The position numbers and the translations under genes are program-made. A model generated the notes under the pieces. The model saw only the letters and a list, made by a program, of their open reading frames with translations, was not told the DNA's origin and ran no database searches. A stretch of DNA of 64,000 nucleotides from an uncultured Peptoniphilus sp. (lineage in GTDB: Bacteria > Bacillota > Clostridia > Tissierellales > Peptoniphilaceae). Location of the stretch: contig NZ_CALUAA010000002.1 in NCBI RefSeq assembly GCF_943913915.1, positions 1 to 64,000 on the forward strand, written 5' to 3'. Positions 43,223 to 50,934 of the stretch are shown here, piece by piece (position 1 is the stretch's first letter; each line of letters begins with the position of its first letter).

Positions 43223-44308
43223 ATGAATCAAGAACGTCTCAATCGTATACTACAAGGTATGAAAGACCGCGGCGTCGACGAACTGATTATTTCCGACCCC
43301 ATTGCAATTTACTATTTGCTCGGCAGAAAGATCGTTCCCGGCGAACGCATGCTCGTACTCTACATCCATATCGACGGAACGACCAAGCTCGTAATCAACG
43401 AATTGTTCCCCCAAGACGGCGATGTAGGTGTCGATCTCGTTTGGTATAACGACATCGACGACGGTGTAAAAATTCTTTCCGATCACATGAAAGAAGGAAA
43501 AGTCATCGGCATCGATAAGAACTGGGCAAGTCACTTCCTGCTACGCCTTCAAGAACTGCACCCCGAACTCAAATACGTGAACGGCTCTGAAATCGTCGAT
43601 GACGTACGCCAAATTAAAGATGAAGAAGAAAAGCAGCTGATGCGCGATTCTTCCAAAATCTGCGATAAAGTAATGGAAGAGCTCATTCCCTGGGTCGTCA
43701 AAGGTCTTACGGAAAAAGAACTCAACGCAAAGACGCGGGAACTTTTCGCTAAACACGGCGTTACGGAAGTGTCCTTCGATCCCATTACCGCATACGGTCG
43801 CGGCGGCGCCGACCCGCACCACGTAACCGACGATTCCAAGGGTAAACGAGGCGATTCAGTCGTCCTCGATATCGGCGGATTCTACAAAGGTTACGCATCG
43901 GATATGACCCGTACGGTCTTTATTGGCGAAGCCAGCGAAAAAGCTCGCGAAGTTTACGAAATCGTAAAAGAAGCGAACCTTCGCGGTATTGCCGCAGCAA
44001 AACCGGGCAACCGCATGTGCGATGTGGACCTGGCTTGCCGCGAGTATATCGAATCGAAAGGTTACGGCGAATATTTTACCCACCGTACCGGCCACTCCAT
44101 CGGCTTGGAAGACCACGAAGTCGGCGACGTTTCCTCTGTAAACGAAGCCATTATCCGTCCGGGTCAATGCTTCTCCGTCGAACCGGGCATCTATTTATTA
44201 GATGAAGGCATCGGCGTGCGTGTAGAAGACCTCGTCATCATCACTGAAGACGGATGCGAAGTCCTAAACTCTGTTACGAAGGATCTTATTGTCGTAGAGG
44301 AGGAATAA
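43223..44308 (+). CDS. pepQ: Xaa-Pro dipeptidase/aminopeptidase (M24B), short form
   Basis: 361 residues: an N-terminal creatinase-like domain and a catalytic domain with ligands in DIGGFYKGYASDMTRTVF (two Asp), HRTGHSIGLEDHE (His), SVEPGIYL (Glu) and RVEDLVII (Glu). It cleaves dipeptides with C-terminal proline, or Xaa-Pro N-termini; the two cannot be told apart by sequence. It complements the long PepP upstream. ATG follows AAAGGAG. The stop is 1 bp before the next gene. Confidence 0.85.
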   Translation: MNQERLNRILQGMKDRGVDELIISDPIAIYYLLGRKIVPGERMLVLYIHIDGTTKLVINELFPQDGDVGVDLVWYNDIDDGVKILSDHMKEGKVIGIDKNWASHFLLRLQELHPELKYVNGSEIVDDVRQIKDEEEKQLMRDSSKICDKVMEELIPWVVKGLTEKELNAKTRELFAKHGVTEVSFDPITAYGRGGADPHHVTDDSKGKRGDSVVLDIGGFYKGYASDMTRTVFIGEASEKAREVYEIVKEANLRGIAAAKPGNRMCDVDLACREYIESKGYGEYFTHRTGHSIGLEDHEVGDVSSVNEAIIRPGQCFSVEPGIYLLDEGIGVRVEDLVIITEDGCEVLNSVTKDLIVVEEE

Positions 44309-44309
44309 A

Positions 44310-45197
44310 ATGGTAGCCGTTCGAGAAGGTCGTATGCCCTTTAAGGGATTTGAAACCTATTACAGAATTACCAATCCCGACGGGAAAAAAGCTCCCCTCG
44401 TTCTCCTGCACGGAGGACCGGGCAGCACTCATAATTACTTCGAAGGATTTGATAAACTGGCGGAATCCATCGATCGCCCCATTATAATGTACGATCAAAT
44501 CGGCTGTGGCCTTTCGACGACACCCGGTCATACGGAACTTTATAATGCCGATGTTTGGATGGAAGAGCTCGATGCCTTGAGAGACCATCTCGGACTCGAA
44601 AAAGTGCATCTACTAGGTCAGTCCTGGGGCGGAATGCTCGCCATTTCCTACATGATGGAAAGAGATCCGAAAGGCGTTCAATCCATCGTGTTGTCATCTA
44701 CTCTTCATTCCGCAAAATTATGGAGAGAGGAACAATGGCGCAGAATCTATCGCTTTATGTCTAAGGAAGATCAGGAGATATTTAAAAAAGCGGAAGCCAG
44801 CGACGATTACGACGATCCTGCTTATTTAGAAGCACTGGATCGCTTTATGGACCTTTACTGCGGCCCGACCATCGACGAACACTCACCGGAATATTTGACG
44901 CGCAAAAAAGAAAATAGCGGCGAAGTCTATGTGACGGGCTGGGGCGCTAACGAATTCGGCCCTACGGGTACACTGGCAGGATACGATTACGTCGGTAAAC
45001 TTTCGAAGATTACCGTACCCGCCCTCGTCATTAACGGCCAAATGGATCTCTCCAGCTGCTATATTTCTAAAGGCATGGCCGACGAGCTGCCCAACAGCCG
45101 TTGGGAACTGTTCCGCTATTCCCGCCACATGTGTTTTGTGGAAGAAGAAGAAAAATACTTCGACTTAATGCGTGAATGGCTCGGCGACAAAGAATAA
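44310..45197 (+). CDS. pip: Proline iminopeptidase (S33 alpha/beta hydrolase)
   Basis: 295 residues. Alpha/beta hydrolase with oxyanion motif LLHGGPGST, nucleophile Ser in LLGQSWGGML (about residue 107), Asp in INGQMDLSS and His in SRHMCFVEE. HGGPG plus GQSWGG is the classic proline iminopeptidase signature (LAB PepI-like). It releases N-terminal proline from peptides, completing proline-peptide breakdown with PepP and PepQ. ATG follows GAGGAGG. Confidence 0.9.
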   Translation: MVAVREGRMPFKGFETYYRITNPDGKKAPLVLLHGGPGSTHNYFEGFDKLAESIDRPIIMYDQIGCGLSTTPGHTELYNADVWMEELDALRDHLGLEKVHLLGQSWGGMLAISYMMERDPKGVQSIVLSSTLHSAKLWREEQWRRIYRFMSKEDQEIFKKAEASDDYDDPAYLEALDRFMDLYCGPTIDEHSPEYLTRKKENSGEVYVTGWGANEFGPTGTLAGYDYVGKLSKITVPALVINGQMDLSSCYISKGMADELPNSRWELFRYSRHMCFVEEEEKYFDLMREWLGDKE

Positions 45198-45203
45198 AAT
45201 AAA

Positions 45204-45235
45204 GAAAGGCCTCTTGCAAAAGAGGTCTTTCTTTT
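45204..45235 (+). terminator. Terminator after the proline-peptide operon
   Basis: AAAG-G-CCTCTT/AAGAGG-T-CTTT hairpin with GCAA loop and T run. Confidence 0.75.
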
Positions 45236-45345
45236 ATGTAAAGGGAAGATTCGATTGCTTCAAAAGATTTTTCGCTGAAGATGTTTTTACTATTCTTCCA
45301 GAAGAATTATTTTTGTAAAGAGTAAACTATTCTTTCAAAAGATTT

Positions 45346-45400
45346 TTTTAGGAGGAGGGAATAGGGTGCCCGGATTCGCCCTCTTTCCCTCCTCCTAAAA
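45346..45400. repeat. Long hairpin A (16-bp perfect arms, 23-nt loop)
   Basis: TTTTAGGAGGAGGGAA (45346-45361) is perfectly complementary to 45385-45400. Inside the loop AGGG (45363) and CCCT (45379) can extend the stem. Purine-rich on the left, pyrimidine-rich on the right; no T tail. Confidence 0.8.
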
Positions 45401-45436
45401 CCTCCTTCCTTTCCACCTTAACGCTTTTTAGCAGTG

Positions 45437-45456
45437 CGAAGCCCTAACGGGCTTCG
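45437..45456. repeat. Short perfect hairpin
   Basis: CGAAGCCC-TAAC-GGGCTTCG, 8-bp stem with a tetraloop, between the two long hairpins. Confidence 0.7.
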
Positions 45457-45645
45457 ATTTGTATTGGGCCGCGTCGCGAGAAAATTATTTTATGAGTTGG
45501 GCGTCGGCTTTCGGATGCAAAATAGATGCCAGTTTTTTTGAATAAATGTAATGTGTTTCTTATCGCTTGAATGGCATAAGATGGAGAAAAAGCCGCAGGC
45601 ATTTTCTTCTCATCAAAAAGCCGGCCGGAAAGGGGGTAGGGGCGC

Positions 45646-45700
45646 GCAGGGAAGGGGGAAACTGGGGCCTTTGCCTCTGAGCCCTTTCCCCCTTCCCCGC
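45646..45700. repeat. Long hairpin B (13-bp perfect arms, 23-nt loop)
   Basis: GGGAAGGGGGAAA (45649-45661) is perfectly complementary to 45685-45697; CGC/GCG extend it after one mismatch. The loop is 23 nt with an inner GGGC/GCCC pair, the same layout as hairpin A. Confidence 0.8.
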
Positions 45701-45840
45701 GAGATGATTATCCGGTTGTATGAAACCGATTCAAAAAGAGTTTTACTACGTGAATTAATTTTTTATTTTTCTTTCAAAACCCACATTTCACAAACCCTTC
45801 CCAGGACGGGAGAAAAAATCATCTTAAACAAAAAATAAAC

Positions 45841-45869
45841 TTGTCAATTCCCCCAATTCCCATTACAAT
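45841..45869 (+). promoter_or_regulatory. Promoter of panG-panB-panC
   Basis: TTGTCA (45841-45846), 17-bp spacer, TACAAT (45864-45869). The leader is about 95 nt. Confidence 0.8.
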
Positions 45870-45969
45870 GGCAGTGGTAGTATTCGAAGGAAACTATACA
45901 CTTTTTACATTTAAATACGATCAAAAGCGATGCGATCTATGTGTATTGCACTCGAAAGAGGTGATAACC

Positions 45970-46824
45970 ATGAAATCAGTTGGAATTATCGGCGCCGGAA
46001 AAGTCGGCGTCAGTTTCGGCATCGGCTTGTTCTCAGAAGGCCCTCTGCGCATCGGGGGTTATTACAGTAAAACGGAGGCAAGTGCCGCTTACGGCGCAGA
46101 GCGTACCGGGTCGAAGGTTTACAAGACACCGGAAGAGCTCGTTTGTGACAACGACGTCGTTCTTATCGCCACGCCTGATGATGCCATTGAAACGATTTGG
46201 CGGCAACTTTTACAATTAAATATTCACGATAAAATTGTCTGCCATACGGCGGGCAGTTTATCGTCTTCACTATTCTTCGATCGTACTACCAAGGACGTTT
46301 ACGCAGCCTCCCTTCACCCTATGCTGGCCATCTCCAGTAAGGAAGAGGGCTACAAGTCACTTGATGGTGCGTTTTTTACTTTAGAGGGAGATCCTGAAGC
46401 TGTGAATTGCCTGAGTGAGGTTTTGGAGTACCATAATCTTCGCTACAAGATTATCTCCGGCGACAAAGCGCGCTACCATTTGGCTACTTCTCTTATCAGC
46501 AATTCCGTCATCGCCCTTGGAAAAGTGGCGGTGGATTTAATGACGGAAATCGGCTTTGAAGAGGAGGAAGCTAGGGAGGCGTTAGCGCCCCTGGCACAAA
46601 AAAACTTGACGTCTTTTTTAGAAAAAGGCGCGGAAAAAGCCTTAACAGGCCCCGTGGAACGAGGAGACGCTTCCACGATCGAACGCCATTTGGATTCGTT
46701 GAAAGATGATGAAAAGAGGCGGGAGCTTTATGTGGCGGCGGCAAAGATCCTCGTAGACATTGCAGAAGAAAAACATCCGGATCGCCCATACGACGATGTG
46801 ATCCGCCTACTGGAAGGAGAATAG
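45970..46824 (+). CDS. panG: Ketopantoate reductase, PanG type (Rossmann/DUF2520)
   Basis: 284 residues: an N-terminal NADP-binding Rossmann domain (VGIIGAGKVGVSFGIGL, then GGYYSKT) and a C-terminal DUF2520 helical domain, with conserved HPMLAIS and HLATSLISNSVIAL. DUF2520-type proteins named PanG replace PanE as ketopantoate reductase in Francisella and some Bacillota; its place as first gene of a panBC operon makes that role likely here. The start is ATG 45970 after AGAGGTGAT; an upstream in-frame TTG is part of the promoter. Confidence 0.75.
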   Translation: MKSVGIIGAGKVGVSFGIGLFSEGPLRIGGYYSKTEASAAYGAERTGSKVYKTPEELVCDNDVVLIATPDDAIETIWRQLLQLNIHDKIVCHTAGSLSSSLFFDRTTKDVYAASLHPMLAISSKEEGYKSLDGAFFTLEGDPEAVNCLSEVLEYHNLRYKIISGDKARYHLATSLISNSVIALGKVAVDLMTEIGFEEEEAREALAPLAQKNLTSFLEKGAEKALTGPVERGDASTIERHLDSLKDDEKRRELYVAAAKILVDIAEEKHPDRPYDDVIRLLEGE

Positions 46825-46825
46825 A

Positions 46826-47653
46826 ATGGAGAAAGTAACAGTTAATACATTCCGCGAACGAAAAGAAGCGGGCGAAAAGCTCACCATGATTACCTGCTAC
46901 GACTACTCCACGGCAAAACTCGTGGATCAGTCGGGGATCGACTCTATTTTAATCGGCGACAGCTTGGGCATGACCATGCTCGGTTATGAAGACACCCTTT
47001 CCGTAACCCTTGAAGATATGATTCATCACTCCGCCGCTGTGGCACGAGGAGCAAAACACCCACTTATCGTCTGCGATATGCCTTTTATGACTTATTCCAC
47101 AGGCGTTCGGGATGCTGTCATCAATGCGGGTCGTTTGATTCAAGAGGGCCACGCCCACGCCGTAAAACTCGAGGGAGGCGTGGAAGTTAAGGATGAAATC
47201 GCGGCCATTGTAGCGGCGAAAATTCCCGTCTGCGCCCATATCGGCCTCACACCTCAATCAGTGAACGCCTTCGGCGGTTTTAAGGTGCAGGGAAAAGACG
47301 AAGCTACCGTTAAAAAGCTCCTCGCCGATGCGAAGGCTGTAGAAGAAGCAGGAGCTTTCGCTGTGGTCTTGGAATGTGTCCCGGGACCTCTTGCGAAAAA
47401 GGTGACGGACATGCTCTCCATCCCCACCATTGGCATCGGCGCCGGCGTCGATTGTGACGGCCAGGTTCTTGTCTACCAAGATATGCTCGGCATGTTCGAT
47501 GATTTCGTGCCGAAATTTGTAAAACAATTCGCTCATGTGGGCGAGGCTATGGTGAAAGGCTTTAAGGATTACGACGAAGCCGTAAAGAATAAATCCTTCC
47601 CTACGAAGGAACACGAATTTTCTATGGACGAATCTTTACTCGACGAGAAATAG
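46826..47653 (+). CDS. panB: 3-methyl-2-oxobutanoate hydroxymethyltransferase
   Basis: First committed step of pantothenate synthesis: adds a hydroxymethyl group from 5,10-methylene-THF to 2-ketoisovalerate. 275 residues; conserved MITCYDYSTAKLVDQSGIDS, IGDSLGMTMLGYEDTL (metal Asp), AVKLEGGVEV and HIGLTPQSVNAFGGF are all present. One base after the panG stop, with GGAGAA upstream. Confidence 0.95.
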   Translation: MEKVTVNTFRERKEAGEKLTMITCYDYSTAKLVDQSGIDSILIGDSLGMTMLGYEDTLSVTLEDMIHHSAAVARGAKHPLIVCDMPFMTYSTGVRDAVINAGRLIQEGHAHAVKLEGGVEVKDEIAAIVAAKIPVCAHIGLTPQSVNAFGGFKVQGKDEATVKKLLADAKAVEEAGAFAVVLECVPGPLAKKVTDMLSIPTIGIGAGVDCDGQVLVYQDMLGMFDDFVPKFVKQFAHVGEAMVKGFKDYDEAVKNKSFPTKEHEFSMDESLLDEK

Positions 47654-47662
47654 AGGCGAAAA

Positions 47663-48520
47663 ATGCAAATTATTACGACGATTCAAGAAATGCGCGAGAT
47701 TGCTTTAAAAGCGAAACATAAGGGAAGTGTGGGCTATGTTCCCACTATGGGAGCACTTCACGAAGGCCACGGCTCCCTCATTAAAAAGGCACGGGAAGAA
47801 AACAACACGGTGATCGTATCGGTCTTCGTAAACCCCCTTCAGTTCGGGCCCGGGGAAGATTACGAAGCCTACCCGAGAGATATTGAGGCCGACGGTGCTT
47901 TTTGTGAGTCCCTGGGCGTAGATTATATCTTCCATCCGGAGGTGGAGGAAATGTATCCGGATGACTTCGGTTTTCGTGTCGTGCCGCCGGAGCATATGAC
48001 CCATATTCTCTGCGGCATTACACGTCCCATTCACTTTGCAGGGGTCTCTACGGTCCTCGCTAAATTCTTTACGATTCTCCGCCCGACGAGAGCTTATTTC
48101 GGCCAAAAGGACGTGCAACAAGTGGCTATCGTAAAAGCTATGGTAGAAGATTTAAACTTAAATCTCAAGATTGTGCCCTGCCCCATCGTTCGAGAAGAGG
48201 ACGGGCTGGCGAAAAGTTCGAGAAACACCTATCTATCAGAGGAGGAGCGAAAGGCCGCCACCGTCCTTTCCCGAGCACTCCGTTATGCACTTGATAGTGT
48301 GAAATCCGGGAATACCGATGCCGAAAAAGTAAAGAGAGAAGTCATCGAGCTCATCGAAAAAGAGCCTCTTGCAAAAATCGACTATGTAGAAATTCTTCGC
48401 TTCAGTAATTTCGAACGAGTGAAGAGGATCGAAGAGGACTGTTTTATGGCCATGGCGGTTTACATCGGCAATACCCGCTTAATCGACAACAGTTTTTTTG
48501 ATGATACGGACGTTCTATAA
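47663..48520 (+). CDS. panC: Pantothenate synthetase
   Basis: Joins pantoate and beta-alanine with ATP. 285 residues; nucleotidyltransferase motifs PTMGALHEGHGSLI (HxGH-type), FVNPLQFGPGEDYEAYPR, YFGQKDVQQVAIV and the KSSRNTYLS loop are conserved. Last gene of the panGBC unit. panD (beta-alanine supply) is not in the window. ATG follows AGAGGCGAAA. Confidence 0.95.
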   Translation: MQIITTIQEMREIALKAKHKGSVGYVPTMGALHEGHGSLIKKAREENNTVIVSVFVNPLQFGPGEDYEAYPRDIEADGAFCESLGVDYIFHPEVEEMYPDDFGFRVVPPEHMTHILCGITRPIHFAGVSTVLAKFFTILRPTRAYFGQKDVQQVAIVKAMVEDLNLNLKIVPCPIVREEDGLAKSSRNTYLSEEERKAATVLSRALRYALDSVKSGNTDAEKVKREVIELIEKEPLAKIDYVEILRFSNFERVKRIEEDCFMAMAVYIGNTRLIDNSFFDDTDVL

Positions 48521-48554
48521 AAAAGAGAGAGGCCTTTTGCGGTCTCTCTCTTTT
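48521..48554 (+). terminator. Terminator after panC
   Basis: AAAAGAGAGAGGCC pairs with GGTCTCTCTCTTTT with one G-U wobble. Confidence 0.85.
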
Positions 48555-48678
48555 ACTATTTGAAGTTTTGTAAACAGGGCTCGTCCTCTGCAAGTCGAAT
48601 CGTATTGTAATAAATATTGTTTCTTTTCTCCCTTTTGAAGGGTATAAATATAATAGAATCTAATTTGAGGAGGTTATG

Positions 48679-48870
48679 ATGAATAAGAAATTAACCAGAA
48701 GTATTACCGATCGTAAAATTGCCGGTGTCTGTGGTGGCATCGCCGAGTATTTCGGCATCGATTCCAATTTAGTGCGCATCCTTTGGGTGCTATTCGCTCT
48801 GGGCGGCGGCAGCGGGCTCATCGTCTATATTCTCTGCGCTCTTCTGATTCCCGAAGAACCTAGTTGGTAA
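48679..48870 (+). CDS. PspC domain small membrane protein
   Basis: 63 residues made almost entirely of a PspC domain: KLTRSITDRKIAGVCGGIAE, then FGIDSNLVRILWVLFALGGG and a C-terminal helix ending ILCALLIPEEP. PspC proteins sense or respond to envelope stress; short single-domain forms are common in Bacillota. ATG 48679 is preferred over ATG 48676 because it lies five bases after GAGGAGG. A TATAAT is at 48649. The 3' end overlaps the convergent gene by 11 bp. Confidence 0.9.
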   Translation: MNKKLTRSITDRKIAGVCGGIAEYFGIDSNLVRILWVLFALGGGSGLIVYILCALLIPEEPSW

Positions 48871-50086
48871 AAAGTTCTTCGCCTTTTTGGCGTAGATCGT
48901 TGTCATCGGGATTCAGCTCTAAAAGAGAATCCAGCAGTTTTTTCGCCTCGTCTTTTTTGTCTTCTCGGATCAAGCTGTCTATTTGACGAAGGGTAGATCC
49001 TTCGATTGTCCGCATCATGGCGGCGGCGTTTAAATAGTTTTGGCGATCCCCTTCAACCACTTTCCGGTAATGGGCGTAGGCACTGAGAAGGTTTCCGGCC
49101 CGCTGGAGCTCGAGCCCCTGTCTATAATGTTCGGCGGAGGCCTTCAGTCCGTCAAGTTCTTCGATTTTAAGGGCCATGTCCGTGTTTTCCACAATAGGCG
49201 GAAGGGTGTCGTAAATAGCGGAGGCTTTGTCGTAATCGCCGATGGCGATATAATTTTGTGCTTGCTCGTAGTGTCGCCGCACGGTTATGGTGTCATATAG
49301 TTTAAAGGCAAGAGCACTTAGGGCGATGATGCTCACGGAAATAATGATGAAAAGGAGAATGCGCTTTTTCTTTGAAAGAGTGTGTTCTTCTTTTTCTTCG
49401 CTCCGCTCCAGGTCGATTTCATCCAGAGGGCGAATGGGCATGGTCTGCTCCGTAACGGTGGATTGTTCGGCTTTTTCCCGATCTCTGTCGATGTAGAGCT
49501 GGAAGAGTTTTTTATTGACCTGCCGTTCGGTGACGGCGGAAAGTACGAAATCTCTCGAGCGCTTGCAGTAGCGGCAGTTTTCGTCGTCATTGGAGTTTAC
49601 GAAGCCGCAGATGCAGCGCCAGAGATTGGGGTAGCGGCCGCTGTAGGTGTAAAAATCAGGGCCGAAGAGTTTTTTCAGCTCATCCTTTTTTTCCTTATTA
49701 ATAATGGGCACGGTCTGATAGTATTCTTTTGTGCGGTCGTAATATTTCCGCGTGCCGTCATCGAAGTGCACTTCCGAGATACGAATGCGCACGCCTCTGG
49801 CTGTATGGTGGCGCTCGTCGAGGATCCAGTAGGGCAGGAAGGAAAGAGATTTTGGCCTTAAATCTAAATCTTCAAAGCCGTGCTGAAAGACGGTTTCGTC
49901 GAAGATGAATTTGCCGAAGGCGTTAATAAATAATACGTCTAATTTTAAGTAGCGTATAGATTGGTAAGTATTGTTAATAATGTCGATGACGAGGGCAAAG
50001 CCCGTCTCGTTTTGCGCCAGATAGGCGTCGACGATTTGCACATCGTTTGATGCGCCGACGCGTACTTTTGTAGATATGGTTCGCAT
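48860..50086 (-). CDS. Zinc-ribbon, single-pass membrane, TPR protein of unknown function
   Basis: 408 residues. Residues 1-~125 form a beta-rich domain (VRVGASNDVQIVDAYL, FALVIDIINNTYQSIRYLKL) without a known name. A RanBP2-like zinc ribbon follows (LWRCICGFVNSNDDENCRYC, about 155-175), then a charged linker, one membrane helix (ILLFIIISVSIIALSALAF, about 240-260) and TPR-like repeats (YIAIGDYDKASAIYDTLP, QRAGNLLSAYAHYRKVVEG, KDEAKKLLDSLLELNPDD). It looks like an anchored scaffold. The start is ATG 50086 after AAGGAGG. Overlaps the pspC-like gene tail-to-tail. Confidence 0.7.
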   Translation of the reverse strand: MRTISTKVRVGASNDVQIVDAYLAQNETGFALVIDIINNTYQSIRYLKLDVLFINAFGKFIFDETVFQHGFEDLDLRPKSLSFLPYWILDERHHTARGVRIRISEVHFDDGTRKYYDRTKEYYQTVPIINKEKKDELKKLFGPDFYTYSGRYPNLWRCICGFVNSNDDENCRYCKRSRDFVLSAVTERQVNKKLFQLYIDRDREKAEQSTVTEQTMPIRPLDEIDLERSEEKEEHTLSKKKRILLFIIISVSIIALSALAFKLYDTITVRRHYEQAQNYIAIGDYDKASAIYDTLPPIVENTDMALKIEELDGLKASAEHYRQGLELQRAGNLLSAYAHYRKVVEGDRQNYLNAAAMMRTIEGSTLRQIDSLIREDKKDEAKKLLDSLLELNPDDNDLRQKGEELFTN

Positions 50087-50150
50087 GGCCTCCTCCTTAT
50101 CCTCATTATAGAAAAGCACCTCTTAAGTGACAAGTTAGAAAGATTGGAAT

Positions 50151-50918
50151 ATGGATCATTACATAGATATTGGCGGCGAGTCTCTCGCCTATATAAAAAA
50201 AGGAAGCGGTCCCGATGTTTTGGTACTCCATGGCAATCGCTCCTCTTCCCGGGCCATGTTACCCTTAATCGATGAGCTGGCGACGGAGTTGAGAGTGTTT
50301 GCCCCGGATATGTGCGGCTTCGGAAGGAGCAGCTACAACAGACGCCACAGAGAGGTGAAGGATTATGCCGAGGATATGGTAGTTTTTTTAGAAGCCATGG
50401 ATATGAAAGAAGTGACCATTATCGGATGGTCTTTCGGAGGCATCGTCGCCATGGAGCTTGCGAAGCTTTCTCATCGTGTGAAAAAGATGGTGCTTCTTTC
50501 TTCCGTAGGGCCTGAGGGAATTGCCTTTCCCGCCGTGACCACAAGCGGCGAGAAGACCCCTCTTTCTAATCGGGGAGAATCCAAGAGGGAGAAGATACGA
50601 GCCATGCTCGGCCGTGATCTCTTCGACGGGGAACTCCCTCAGGAGTATTTGCATTTAATCGAAGAGGCTTTCCTTCAGCGAAACGGCCTTGACGCTTACC
50701 GTGCCATGCGTCGTTATAGACTAAAAGATGCGCGGAATATTCCCGTTTTGATTCTTCACGGGGCGGAGGATAGAGTGGTAGCTCTTGACGACGCCCTGGC
50801 TATGGAATCATTCTACCCGGACTGTGCGCTCCGGGTATTGGAGGGCGGCCATTTTCTTCTCTATAATCGGTGCAAAGAGGTGGCCGATGAGATTCTCAAA
50901 TTTCTCCATAAAAAATAG
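50151..50918 (+). CDS. Alpha/beta hydrolase
   Basis: 255 residues. Catalytic triad visible: Ser in IIGWSFGGIVAME (about residue 95), Asp in LHGAEDRVVALD and His in LEGGHFLLY. LHGNRSSS supplies the oxyanion region. Substrate is unknown; related proteins are esterases, lactonases or peptidases. ATG 50151 lacks a strong ribosome site (AGATTGGAAT). It is divergent from the zinc-ribbon/TPR gene and convergent with the VanZ-like gene. Confidence 0.85.
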   Translation: MDHYIDIGGESLAYIKKGSGPDVLVLHGNRSSSRAMLPLIDELATELRVFAPDMCGFGRSSYNRRHREVKDYAEDMVVFLEAMDMKEVTIIGWSFGGIVAMELAKLSHRVKKMVLLSSVGPEGIAFPAVTTSGEKTPLSNRGESKREKIRAMLGRDLFDGELPQEYLHLIEEAFLQRNGLDAYRAMRRYRLKDARNIPVLILHGAEDRVVALDDALAMESFYPDCALRVLEGGHFLLYNRCKEVADEILKFLHKK

Positions 50919-50934
50919 CACCCGGAGGTGCTAT
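50910..50934 (-). terminator. Terminator for the VanZ-like gene (minus strand)
   Basis: ATAGCACC-CGGA-GGTGCTAT hairpin; on the minus strand it is followed by a T6 run. It overlaps the stops of both convergent genes. Confidence 0.65.

Larger units (their letters stand above)
45198..45969. other. 772-bp non-coding region rich in hairpins
   Basis: No supported gene. It holds a terminator, a 14-bp direct repeat (TTCAAAAGATTTTT at 45259 and 45334), a small ATTCTTC/GAAGAAT palindrome (45292-45307), two long hairpins of matching design (45346-45400, 45649-45697), one short perfect hairpin (45437-45456) and the panG promoter. An open frame at 45551-45838 crosses the second hairpin and lacks a ribosome site. 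Confidence 0.7.

Noticed and set aside
45551..45838. 95-codon open frame in the non-coding region
   Set aside because: It crosses hairpin B, has no ribosome site and reads as low-complexity G/R/P sequence.
45841..45969. N-terminal extension of panG from TTG 45841
   Set aside because: That TTG is the -35 hexamer of the panG promoter, and ATG 45970 has a proper ribosome site.
49382..49861. 159-codon plus-strand frame
   Set aside because: Antisense shadow of the zinc-ribbon/TPR gene, without its own ribosome site or protein-like composition. Similar shadows at 9553-10191, 22394-23026 and 32146-32889 were dropped for the same reason.
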